From: Flavobacterium frigoris PS1
GTDB taxonomy: Bacteria > Bacteroidota > Bacteroidia > Flavobacteriales > Flavobacteriaceae
Reading direction: 5' to 3'
DNA length: 50,213 nt
Assembly (NCBI RefSeq): GCF_000252125.1
Contig: NZ_AHKF01000023.1
Location: 1 to 50,213 of the forward strand
In this document: piece by piece, positions 35,055 to 42,098 of the stretch
Layout of the letters: the number at the start of each line of letters is the position of its first letter
Position numbering within the stretch: position 1 is the first letter of the stretch
Translations under genes and position numbers: made by a program
Notes under the pieces: model-generated
What the model saw: the letters and a program-made list of their open reading frames with translations, nothing else
What the model was told of the DNA's origin: nothing
Database searches by the model: none

Positions 35055-35471
35055 ATGATAGACCTGCCTCATAATAAAAAAATAATTCTATTTGATGGAG
35101 TGTGCAATTTATGCAGTACAGCAGTACAATTTGTGATTAAAAACGACAAAAAGGACCTTTTTAGATTTGTTGCTTTACAATCTGATCTTGGTCAACGTAT
35201 TATAAAGCATATTGGTATTGACACTAAAACTACGGACAGCATTATTCTTTATGAACCGGGAATTGCGTATTATATTAAGTCTGAAGCAGCATTAGAAATA
35301 GCAAAGTATCTAAGCGGCGGTCTAGCATTATTATCCATTTTTAAAGTGCTACCAACCGCTCTAAAAGACAGCTTATACGACTACATCGCCAGAAACCGCT
35401 ACAAATGGTATGGAAAAAAGGACAACTGCATGATTCCTACTCCTGAATTAAAATCAAAATTTTTGGACTAA
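35055..35471 (+). CDS. DCC-family thiol-disulfide oxidoreductase-like protein (DUF393)
   Basis: The 138-residue protein opens with ILFDGVCNLCSTAVQFVIKND, which carries the DxxCxxC motif that names the DCC family (Cys about 16 and 19). The conserved FRFVALQSDLGQRI and the later segment YIARNRYKWYGKKDNCMIPTPE follow. The fold is thioredoxin-like, so a redox role is expected, but no substrate is known. The start is the ATG at 35055, about 110 bp after mutS2. Confidence 0.88.
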   Translation: MIDLPHNKKIILFDGVCNLCSTAVQFVIKNDKKDLFRFVALQSDLGQRIIKHIGIDTKTTDSIILYEPGIAYYIKSEAALEIAKYLSGGLALLSIFKVLPTALKDSLYDYIARNRYKWYGKKDNCMIPTPELKSKFLD

Positions 35472-35517
35472 AATGATTTTCCTGACTTTTATCATATTAT
35501 GTCAAGTTCAAAACTTT

Positions 35518-35525
35518 TAATTTTG
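35518..35525 (+). promoter_or_regulatory. -7 box before the 42-codon membrane peptide gene
   Basis: TAATTTTG matches TAnnTTTG and lies 19 bp before the ATG at 35545. No clear -33 TTG is visible. Confidence 0.5.
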
Positions 35526-35544
35526 GTACCTAAAATCAATATAC

Positions 35545-35673
35545 ATGAAAAATTTAACACTTATCACTTGGGATAGCGGTTCCATTATTATTGTTTTTGT
35601 CTTTGGTTTTGTGATACTGGCACTAGTGGCCACCGTATTTTTACTAATGAACAACGACAAGAAAAAGAAATAA
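35545..35673 (+). CDS. 42-residue single-pass membrane peptide
   Basis: A short frame from ATG 35545 to TAA 35671-35673 encodes a short polar N-terminus (MKNLTLITWDSGS), one strongly hydrophobic helix (residues ~14-35, IIIVFVFGFVILALVATVFL and two more residues) and a charged tail NNDKKKK. A -7 box just upstream and a perfect terminator just downstream make it a complete transcription unit. The topology resembles small membrane peptides commonly seen in Flavobacteria. Function unknown. Confidence 0.65.
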   Translation: MKNLTLITWDSGSIIIVFVFGFVILALVATVFLLMNNDKKKK

Positions 35674-35707
35674 AAAAAAGGATATCTAAATTTAGATATC
35701 CTTTTTT
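35674..35707. terminator. Palindromic bidirectional terminator
   Basis: AAAAAAGGATATCTAAA is followed directly by its exact reverse complement, giving a 34-bp perfect palindrome with A and T tracts at the ends. It stands between the convergent 42-codon gene and ettA. Confidence 0.9.
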
Positions 35708-35727
35708 AATAAATTGAAAATTCAGAA

Positions 35728-37422
35728 TTAGCTTCTGATTAATTTTCTGTATTTCAATCGTTTTGGAGTTAAATCACCACCTAAACGTTTTTTCTTGTTT
35801 TCTTCATATTCAGAGAAACCACCTTCAAAGTAGTACACCTCAGAGTTCCCTTCAAAGGCTAGAATGTGTGTACAAATTCTATCCAAGAACCATCTATCAT
35901 GCGAAATTACCACTGCACAACCAGCAAAATTATCCAATCCTTCCTCTAATGCACGTAGTGTATTAATATCCAAATCATTGGTAGGTTCATCCAGTAACAA
36001 TACGTTTCCTTCTTCTTTTAATGTCATTGCAAGATGCAAACGGTTACGTTCCCCTCCTGAAAGTGTAGACACTTTTTTGTTCTGATCACTTCCTCCAAAA
36101 TTGAAACGGCTTAAGTAAGCACGTGAATTCACTTGGCGGCCACCCATCATAATCAATTCCTGACCATCACAGAAGTTTTCCCATATTGATTTATTAGGAT
36201 CAATATTAGAGTGTGCTTGATCGACATAAGCAATCTTTACAGTCTCTCCAATAACAAACTCCCCTGCATCCGGTTTTTCTTCTCCCATTATCATCCTGAA
36301 AATAGTCGATTTACCAGCACCATTGGGTCCGATGATTCCAACAATTCCGGCTTGTGGCAAAGTAAAATTTAAATTATCATACAATAATTTATCACCATAT
36401 GCTTTAGCAACACCTTTTGCCTCAATAACATTTGTTCCTAAACGGGGACCGTTCGGGATATAAATTTCTAGATTTTCATCTAATGCTTTTTGATCTTCGT
36501 TTAATAACTTATCGTAGTTCTGTAAACGCGCTTTTTGCTTCGTTTGACGTCCTTTGGCTCCTTGACGAACCCAGTCCAACTCACGTTCCAAGTTTTTTCT
36601 ACGTTTTGAAGCTACTTTTTCTTCTAAAGCCATACGGCTTGACTTTTGGTCTAACCAAGAAGAGTAATTTCCTTTCCACGGAATACCTTCACCTCTATCT
36701 AGCTCTAATATCCAACCAGCCACATTATCTAAGAAGTATCTATCGTGCGTTACAGCGATAACCGTTCCTGAATATTGTGCTAAATGTTGCTCTAACCAAA
36801 GTACACTTTCTGCATCCAAGTGATTCGTAGGCTCATCCAGAAGCAATACATCAGGCTGTTGCAATAACAAACGACATAAAGCTACACGACGACGCTCACC
36901 ACCAGAAAGGTTCTTAATAGGAGTATCTGCATCTGGAGTACGTAACGCATCCATCGCTATTTCTAATTTGGTATCGATCTCCCAAGCTCCAAGTGCATCG
37001 ATTTTATCTTGCAAAAGCGCCTGACGGTCCATCAATTTTTCCATTTTATCGGCATCTTCATACACTTCAGGAAGACCAAAACTATCATTAATTTGATTAA
37101 ATTCTTCCAATACTGCCATTGTTTCAGCAACACCTTCACGAACAATTTCGATAACGGTTTTGCTGTCGTCAAGAATTGGCTCTTGCTCTAAATAACCTAC
37201 TGTATATCCTGGCGCAAAAACTACATCACCTTGGTAGTTTTTGTCAACTCCAGCAATAATTTTCAACAACGAAGATTTTCCAGATCCGTTAAGACCCAAA
37301 ATACCAATCTTAGCTCCGTAGAAAAAGCTTAAATAGATGTTTTTTAATACTTGTTTATCGCTACTTGAGTAGGTTTTACTCAATTTCGACATTGAGAATA
37401 TTACTTTCTTATCGTCTGACAT
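35728..37422 (-). CDS. ettA: Energy-dependent translational throttle protein EttA (ABC-F ATPase)
   Basis: This 564-residue ABC-F protein has two ATPase domains. Domain 1: Walker A GLNGSGKS at 43-50, signature LSGGERRR, Walker B LLLDEPTNHLD. Domain 2: GPNGAGKS, LSGGERNR, LLLDEPTNDLD. An arm insertion lies in domain 1 (about residues 95-140), and the interdomain linker is rich in Arg/Lys (ASKRRKNLERELDWVRQGAKG), as in EttA. EttA binds the ribosomal E site and gates the first elongation steps according to ADP/ATP. The end LGGDLTPKRLKYRKL is typical. Confidence 0.95.
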   Translation of the reverse strand: MSDDKKVIFSMSKLSKTYSSSDKQVLKNIYLSFFYGAKIGILGLNGSGKSSLLKIIAGVDKNYQGDVVFAPGYTVGYLEQEPILDDSKTVIEIVREGVAETMAVLEEFNQINDSFGLPEVYEDADKMEKLMDRQALLQDKIDALGAWEIDTKLEIAMDALRTPDADTPIKNLSGGERRRVALCRLLLQQPDVLLLDEPTNHLDAESVLWLEQHLAQYSGTVIAVTHDRYFLDNVAGWILELDRGEGIPWKGNYSSWLDQKSSRMALEEKVASKRRKNLERELDWVRQGAKGRQTKQKARLQNYDKLLNEDQKALDENLEIYIPNGPRLGTNVIEAKGVAKAYGDKLLYDNLNFTLPQAGIVGIIGPNGAGKSTIFRMIMGEEKPDAGEFVIGETVKIAYVDQAHSNIDPNKSIWENFCDGQELIMMGGRQVNSRAYLSRFNFGGSDQNKKVSTLSGGERNRLHLAMTLKEEGNVLLLDEPTNDLDINTLRALEEGLDNFAGCAVVISHDRWFLDRICTHILAFEGNSEVYYFEGGFSEYEENKKKRLGGDLTPKRLKYRKLIRS

Positions 37423-37464
37423 TTTTTTTTATTTATTATTATAATTCAACATTTAAAATACAAC

Positions 37465-37647
37465 CTACAGTCTACCCTTAAGTGAGCTAAAAACCCAAGC
37501 ATTTGCCAGGAATCCAACACCGACAGCAGCGAATCCCCATCCAGAAACATCGCTATACTTGAAAGCACCGAGCCCTATTAAAAGCAACCCCATTAAAATC
37601 ATTATAAAAGTTGCCCATCCTAAGACGGTATTCTTATTCATTCCCAT
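37465..37647 (-). CDS. CAL67264-type small membrane protein
   Basis: The 60-residue protein starts at ATG 37647 (MGMNKNTVLGWATFIMILMG) and has two hydrophobic helices with a GAFKYSDVSGWGFAAVGVGF turn between. This matches my memory of the Bacteroidota 'CAL67264 family membrane protein', which usually lies next to ettA as here. An in-frame upstream start at 37674 would add nine residues and is not needed. Function unknown. Confidence 0.8.
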   Translation of the reverse strand: MGMNKNTVLGWATFIMILMGLLLIGLGAFKYSDVSGWGFAAVGVGFLANAWVFSSLKGRL

Positions 37648-37693
37648 GATTATGACGTATTTTATTAATTGCAAATATCGTGAAATTTAACCG

Positions 37694-38698
37694 CTAATTG
37701 AAAATATTATAGAGCATTTCTCGTAACAAATCGGAATTTGACATGGCATTTGCGCCAACTCCTTTGCTTTTTACGTCAATATCCCTTAGTGAGGCCACTA
37801 TTTGACTTACCTTTCTCATAGGGTAATTCTTTAGCGCTACATCATATTCTTTCATGAAAAAAGGATTAACACCTATAACTGAAGCAACATTCTTCGGGTT
37901 TTTGTCTTTCAGGCCATGGTATTTAAGCAATTGGATAAAGAATCCAAAAACCAAACTCGTGGTAACCACCATTGGATTTTCTTTTGGATTGTTTGCAAAA
38001 TTCTCTGCAATGGTATAGGCTTTCAGTTGATTTCGTTCGCCTATCGCCTTTCTTAGTTCAAAAACATTAAAATCCTTGCTGAATCCTATGTTTTCCTCTA
38101 TATCTTTCGGAGTAATCACACTTCCTTTCGGCAGGACAATTTGCAGTTTTTCAAGCTCATTATTTATTTTTCCCAAATTGTTTCCTAAAAACTCAACTAA
38201 CATGGCATTTGCCTTAGGTTCGATAGTATATTTTTTATTGGCCAATATGCGTTTTATCCAGTCACCTACCTGATTTTCATATAGTTTTTTACTTTCGTAA
38301 ACCAATCCCGACTTCGCCAGAGATTTGGTCGCTTTTTTACGTTTGTCTAAGGTTTTGTATTTATAACAAATCACCAAAACCGTAGTTAGCATCGGATTTT
38401 CAGCATAACTTTCTAGTTTATCAATGGTACGGCTCAGATCTTGGGCCTCTTTGACAATTACCACTTGACGTTCCGCCATCATAGGGTATCGCTTGGCGGT
38501 TGAAACTACGTCTTCTATTGATACATCCCTACCATACAATACAGTCTGGTTGAACCCTTTTTCCTCCTCGGACAATACATTTTTTTCAATATAATCTGAT
38601 ATGATATCGATGTAATAGGCTTCTTCTCCCATTAGGAAATAGATCGGCTTGATGTTTCCTCCTTTTATGTCATTTAAAATCTTTATTACCTCGTCCAT
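37694..38698 (-). CDS. holA: DNA polymerase III subunit delta
   Basis: The 334-residue delta subunit is the clamp-loader wrench that opens the beta ring. The N-terminal AAA+-like domain lacks a working Walker motif as expected (IYFLMGEEAYYIDIISDYIE near residues 19-38). The segments RQVVIVKEAQDL, TVLVICYKYKTLDKRKK and VGDWIKRILANKKYTI are typical. The C-terminal collar domain includes NPFFMKEYDVALKNY and the final DIDVKSKGVGANAMSNSDLLREM. It is divergent from the HsdR-N gene, as in many Flavobacteria. Confidence 0.93.
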   Translation of the reverse strand: MDEVIKILNDIKGGNIKPIYFLMGEEAYYIDIISDYIEKNVLSEEEKGFNQTVLYGRDVSIEDVVSTAKRYPMMAERQVVIVKEAQDLSRTIDKLESYAENPMLTTVLVICYKYKTLDKRKKATKSLAKSGLVYESKKLYENQVGDWIKRILANKKYTIEPKANAMLVEFLGNNLGKINNELEKLQIVLPKGSVITPKDIEENIGFSKDFNVFELRKAIGERNQLKAYTIAENFANNPKENPMVVTTSLVFGFFIQLLKYHGLKDKNPKNVASVIGVNPFFMKEYDVALKNYPMRKVSQIVASLRDIDVKSKGVGANAMSNSDLLREMLYNIFN

Positions 38699-38703
38699 AT
38701 TTT

Positions 38704-38755
38704 TGGTTTAAAGCTTAAAGTTTAAAGTTGGTCTCAACTTGCTAAACTTTAAACT
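38704..38755. repeat. GTTTAAAG-type intergenic hairpin, copy 2
   Basis: The left arm GTTTAAAGCTTAAAG-TTTAAAGTTG and the right arm CAACTTGCTAAACTTTAAAC form an imperfect inverted repeat around GTCT. It fills most of the holA / HsdR-N spacer and overlaps the -33 element of the plus-strand promoter. Confidence 0.6.
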
Positions 38756-38770
38756 AAATAACTATTTTTG
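38739..38770 (+). promoter_or_regulatory. Promoter of the HsdR-N / GT2 operon, near-leaderless
   Basis: TTG (38739-38741) and TATTTTTG (38763-38770) with a 21-bp spacer make a complete Bacteroidota promoter. The ATG is at 38775, only four bases after the box, so transcription would start at or within a base or two of the start codon. Confidence 0.7.
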
Positions 38771-38774
38771 CTTC

Positions 38775-39221
38775 ATGCAAAAACTGAATTTTTATTCTTA
38801 TTCTTTTCGCCTCAAAAATAGCGAAAATAAAGTGTCTATTTTTGATGAAATCAGGAAAAAATTTATCGTTCTAACTCCAGAGGAATGGGTTCGCCAACAT
38901 GTTGTCCAGTTCTTATTGGAAGAAAAAAACTACCCTAAATCCCATATAAATGTAGAAAAAGTATTAAAAGTCAACGGATTGCGAAAAAGATATGATGTAG
39001 TGGTTTATAATCCTGACGGTTCTATTTATATCCTAATCGAATGTAAAGCACCCGAAATAAAAATTGCACAAGCCACCTTTGACCAAATTGCACGTTATAA
39101 CATGACCATGGATGCTAAATTTTTGATGGTAACCAATGGCTTGAACCATTACTTTTGCCAAATGGATTTTGAAAATGAAAAATATCAGTTTCTAGCTGAT
39201 CTTCCAAACTATACTACCTAA
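38775..39221 (+). CDS. Orphan HsdR N-terminal-domain (PD-(D/E)XK nuclease-like) protein
   Basis: This 148-residue protein corresponds to the N-terminal nuclease domain of type I restriction R subunits but stands alone. The fold markers are TPEEWVRQHVVQFLLEEKNYP, then RKRYDVVVYNPDGS with the conserved Asp and ILIECKAPEIK with the E-x-K catalytic pair, and later AQATFDQIARYN. All catalytic residues expected of PD-(D/E)XK appear present. No helicase, methylase or specificity subunit is nearby, and the family is widely conserved next to holA in Bacteroidota, so a housekeeping DNA or RNA role is more likely than restriction. It is nine bases before the GT2 gene. Confidence 0.88.
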   Translation: MQKLNFYSYSFRLKNSENKVSIFDEIRKKFIVLTPEEWVRQHVVQFLLEEKNYPKSHINVEKVLKVNGLRKRYDVVVYNPDGSIYILIECKAPEIKIAQATFDQIARYNMTMDAKFLMVTNGLNHYFCQMDFENEKYQFLADLPNYTT

Positions 39222-39230
39222 ATAAATAAA

Positions 39231-40217
39231 ATGAAAATAGCAGTCGTTATCCTGAATTGGAATGGAGTTACTTTACTGGAGCAATTTTTACCGTCAATAC
39301 TACAATTTTCACCCGAAGCCACTGTGTATTTAGCTGACAACGCTTCGACAGACAATTCTATTTCGTATGTGACCACTCATTTCCCTACGGTACAAATCGT
39401 AAAAAACGATATTAATTTCGGCTTTGCGCAGGGCTACAACGAGGCCCTAAAACATATTGATGCTGAAATCTATGCTTTAGTCAATTCAGATATCGAGGTA
39501 ACAGAAAACTGGTTACTACCCATCATAGCAACTTTCGAAAAGGAACCACAAACAGCAATCATCCAGCCTAAGATTCTGGATTTCAAAAACAAAGATTATT
39601 TTGAATACGCAGGTGCTGCAGGGGGTTTCATTGATAAATATGGATATCCATACTGTCGCGGACGCGTTTTTGAAATAGTAGAAAAAGACAAGGGCCAATA
39701 TAATGATGATTGTGAAATATTCTGGGCATCAGGTGCCTGTTTTTTCATAAGGAGTTCCATTTACAAGGAACTCAACGGTTTTGACGACGATTTCTTTGCC
39801 CATCAAGAGGAGATCGATTTGTGTTGGCGCGCATCCAATAAAGGCCATAACATAAAATACAATCATAAGTCCGTAGTCTACCATGTAGGGGGCGCAACAT
39901 TGCAACAAGGTAATCCTAAAAAGACTTTTTTGAATTTCAGAAACTCATTGTTAATGTTAACCAAAAATTTACCAAAGAAAAAGTTATATTCTGTTCTAAT
40001 TTCCCGAATGCTACTAGACGGTCTAGCAGGAATTCAATTTATTTTTAAAGGAAATTTTTCTCATTTTACGGCTATTTTAAAAGCACATGCGTCTTTTTAT
40101 AGTTTATTTTCAAATACTTACAAAAAAAGAGGCCTTATTCAATCAAAAAAATACTATAATACCAAAAGTATCGTTTATAACTACTACCTCAAGGCTGGCA
40201 AGGTATTTGTTAAGTAA
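39231..40217 (+). CDS. Glycosyltransferase family 2
   Basis: This 328-residue GT-A enzyme has the N-terminal nucleotide-sugar binding strand VVILNWNGVTLLEQFLPS (residues 4-21), ADNASTDNS, FGFAQGYNEAL and the metal-binding-type NSDIEV. The acceptor side has ASGACFFIRSSIYKELNGFDDDFFAHQEEIDLCWR, typical of rhamnosyl- and related transferases. The C-terminal ~80 residues are basic and partly amphipathic, suggesting peripheral membrane attachment. Donor and acceptor are unknown. It is co-transcribed with the HsdR-N gene, but a functional link is doubtful. Confidence 0.9.
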   Translation: MKIAVVILNWNGVTLLEQFLPSILQFSPEATVYLADNASTDNSISYVTTHFPTVQIVKNDINFGFAQGYNEALKHIDAEIYALVNSDIEVTENWLLPIIATFEKEPQTAIIQPKILDFKNKDYFEYAGAAGGFIDKYGYPYCRGRVFEIVEKDKGQYNDDCEIFWASGACFFIRSSIYKELNGFDDDFFAHQEEIDLCWRASNKGHNIKYNHKSVVYHVGGATLQQGNPKKTFLNFRNSLLMLTKNLPKKKLYSVLISRMLLDGLAGIQFIFKGNFSHFTAILKAHASFYSLFSNTYKKRGLIQSKKYYNTKSIVYNYYLKAGKVFVK

Positions 40218-40258
40218 TTTTAACAGTAATTTATATCAAATATTTAATCATTAAAAAC

Positions 40259-40266
40259 TAACTTTG
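40259..40266 (+). promoter_or_regulatory. Promoter -7 box of the OmpA-family lipoprotein gene
   Basis: TAACTTTG matches TAnnTTTG and lies 24 bp before the ATG at 40291. The upstream TTG start at 40264 overlaps this box, which argues against it. Confidence 0.65.
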
Positions 40267-40290
40267 CACTTGAACCTAACAAAAAAATCT

Positions 40291-41124
40291 ATGAAAAAAA
40301 TTGTAATTGCATTATCAGTTTTAGCACTTTTAAGCTCTTGTGTTTCTAAAAAGAAATACACTGATTTAGAAACTAGAAATAAAGAAACACAGGATCTGTT
40401 AAACAGTTGTACTGTGAAATTAAACTCATGCTTAGAAGAGAAGGCTGGACTTACTGCAACAGTTGCAGGTTTAAAAGAACACAACCAAACGCTTATCAGT
40501 ACATCTAAGGACATGACTATATTGACTACCAAAGGTGCAGAAAATATTGAAAAAGCTTTAGAATCAATCAAAGAGAAAGATTTGAAAATTACTAGAATGC
40601 AAGATGCATTAACTAAAAAAGACAGTGTTACACTTGCTTTAGTTACTAGCTTGAAAAGTTCAGTAGGGTTAAATGATCCAGATATTGAAATTAATGTTGA
40701 AAAAGGTGTTGTATTTATCTCAATTGCAGATAAATTATTATTCAAAACTGGAAGCTACGTTGTATCTGATAGAGCAAAAGCAGTTTTATCTAAGGTAGCA
40801 AAAGTAGTTAACGACAAACCTGATTTTGAATGTATGGTTGAAGGTCATACTGACAATGTTCCTTTAACTGGAAACGGTGTTTTACTTGACAACTGGGATT
40901 TAAGTGTGAAACGTTCTACTTCTATCATCAGAGTATTGACAGATGAATTGAAAGTAAATCCAGCGCAATTGATTGCTGCGGGAAGAAGCTCATACATTCC
41001 ATTAGTTGCTAACGATTCAGCAGAAAATAGAGCTCGTAACAGAAGAACTCGTATTGTTGTATTGCCTAAAATCGATCAATTTTATGATATGATTGAAAAA
41101 GAAATGAAAAAACAAAAACAATAG
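40291..41124 (+). CDS. OmpA-family peptidoglycan-binding lipoprotein
   Basis: The 277-residue protein has a lipoprotein signal (MKKIVIALSVLALLSSC) with the lipidated Cys at about 17. A helical coiled-coil segment of ~100 residues follows (KKYTDLETRNKETQDLLN ... LESIKEKDLKITRMQDAL). The C-terminal OmpA domain has LLFKTGSYVVSDRAKAVL, MVEGHTDNVPL, WDLSVKRSTSIIRVL and the peptidoglycan-binding NRARNRRTRIVVLP. It probably tethers the outer membrane to peptidoglycan. It has its own promoter and terminator and is probably well expressed. The coiled coil may set the distance between membrane and wall, which is inference. Confidence 0.92.
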   Translation: MKKIVIALSVLALLSSCVSKKKYTDLETRNKETQDLLNSCTVKLNSCLEEKAGLTATVAGLKEHNQTLISTSKDMTILTTKGAENIEKALESIKEKDLKITRMQDALTKKDSVTLALVTSLKSSVGLNDPDIEINVEKGVVFISIADKLLFKTGSYVVSDRAKAVLSKVAKVVNDKPDFECMVEGHTDNVPLTGNGVLLDNWDLSVKRSTSIIRVLTDELKVNPAQLIAAGRSSYIPLVANDSAENRARNRRTRIVVLPKIDQFYDMIEKEMKKQKQ

Positions 41125-41148
41125 TTTTTAATTTCATTTGACATAAAT

Positions 41149-41180
41149 AAAAACGTCTCGAATATCGAGACGTTTTTTTT
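41149..41180 (+). terminator. Terminator of the OmpA-family gene
   Basis: CGTCTCG (41154-41160) pairs with CGAGACG (41166-41172), extended by AA/TT, and is followed by eight T residues. Confidence 0.9.
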
Positions 41181-41230
41181 TATGTCAACTATTTTTTCAT
41201 TCCAATCTAATTCTGTGAAATAACTTAAAA

Positions 41231-41257
41231 AGAAAAAGCAGGTCGATTGACCTGCTT
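41231..41257 (-). terminator. Terminator of the YciO/Sua5 transcript
   Basis: AAGCAGGTC (41236-41244) pairs with GACCTGCTT (41249-41257) around GATT. On the minus strand it is followed by TTTCTTTTT. It lies about 145 bp past the stop at 41401. Confidence 0.8.
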
Positions 41258-41400
41258 CTATGCATCCTTAATCCTTTTCTAATAACCAATTAAATATTTA
41301 TCAAGAATGGCATGCTATACGTGAATAAATTCTTATTTTATCTTAGACAAAAATAATAATTATTTTAATGTAAACAACAATTAAGCCAAAAATCGCGATG

Positions 41401-42021
41401 TTACAATATATCAAGACTTCCTTTTCCTTCTCTGATAATTTCTGGTTCATCTCCTGACAAATCAATAATTGTAGAACCCACATTATCTCCGTAACCTCCA
41501 TCTATAACCATGTCAACAAGATTCTGCCACTTTTCAAAAATAAGTTCCGGATCTGTTGTATATTCTATTACGTCATCGTCATCATGTATCGAAGTTGAGA
41601 CAATTGGGTTTCCTAATTGACGTACAATCTCCAATGCAATAGAATTATCCGGCACACGTATCCCCACGGTTGTCTTTTTCTTAAATTCTTTAGGCAAACT
41701 ATTGTTCCCTGGCAAAATAAAAGTGTACGGCCCAGGCAATGCTCTTTTTAATATTTTAAAAGTAGCCGTGTCAATTTGCTTCACATAATCCGACAAATTA
41801 CTTAAATCGTGACAAACAAACGAAAAATTAGCCTTATCCAGCTTTATTCCTTTTATCCTGGCGATTCGTTCTAAAGCTTTGGTATTTGTGATGTCACATC
41901 CCAATCCATAAACAGTATCGGTCGGGTAAATAATTAAACCACCATCTTTCAGCACCTTTACTACCTTCGCAATAGCAGCCTCACTGGGTTTATCTGGGTA
42001 AATCTTAATAAATTCTGCCAT
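41401..42021 (-). CDS. YciO-like Sua5/YrdC family protein (possible L-threonylcarbamoyladenylate synthase)
   Basis: The 206-residue protein has the YrdC fold: GGLIIYPTDTVYGLGCD (residues ~27-43), ALPGPYTFILPG, TVGIRVPDN and GSTIIDLSGDEPEIIREG. The length (206) and the segment KANFSFVCHDLSNLSDYV line up with E. coli YciO more than with TsaC/Sua5, whose KxRP-xxNPL motif is altered here (KGIKLDKANF). It may still make threonylcarbamoyl-AMP for t6A, with TsaE encoded 12 kb away, or it may have a different nucleotide-related role as for YciO. It is 77 bp downstream of the helicase gene on the same strand. Confidence 0.85.
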   Translation of the reverse strand: MAEFIKIYPDKPSEAAIAKVVKVLKDGGLIIYPTDTVYGLGCDITNTKALERIARIKGIKLDKANFSFVCHDLSNLSDYVKQIDTATFKILKRALPGPYTFILPGNNSLPKEFKKKTTVGIRVPDNSIALEIVRQLGNPIVSTSIHDDDDVIEYTTDPELIFEKWQNLVDMVIDGGYGDNVGSTIIDLSGDEPEIIREGKGSLDIL

Positions 42022-42026
42022 TATAT

Positions 42027-42095
42027 TTTTGTTTAAAGTTTTAGGTTTAAAGCTTCAGGTTTTGCTGCTTTCCAACAACCTTGAACTTTAAACTT
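42027..42095. repeat. GTTTAAAG-type intergenic hairpin, copy 3
   Basis: GTTTAAAGCTTCAGGTT on the left and AACCTTGAACTTTAAAC on the right form an inverted repeat with a single offset base, around a ~15-base loop. It fills the gap between the helicase and the YciO/Sua5 gene. Confidence 0.6.
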
Positions 42096-42098
42096 TTT

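Larger units (their letters stand above)
41125..41400. other. Intergenic region with two opposed terminators
   Basis: This 276-bp spacer between convergent genes contains a plus-strand terminator (41149-41180) and a minus-strand terminator (41231-41257). The rest is AT-rich with no supported frame. Confidence 0.6.

Noticed and set aside
38775..39221. Part of a type I restriction-modification or defence system
   Set aside because: No HsdM, HsdS or helicase domain is near; the neighbours holA and a glycosyltransferase are core genes, and the pairing with holA is conserved.
40251..40745. 164-codon minus-strand frame opposite the OmpA-family gene
   Set aside because: It is antisense to a well-supported lipoprotein gene with promoter, signal peptide and terminator; its serine/valine-rich product is a shadow of the codon bias on the other strand.
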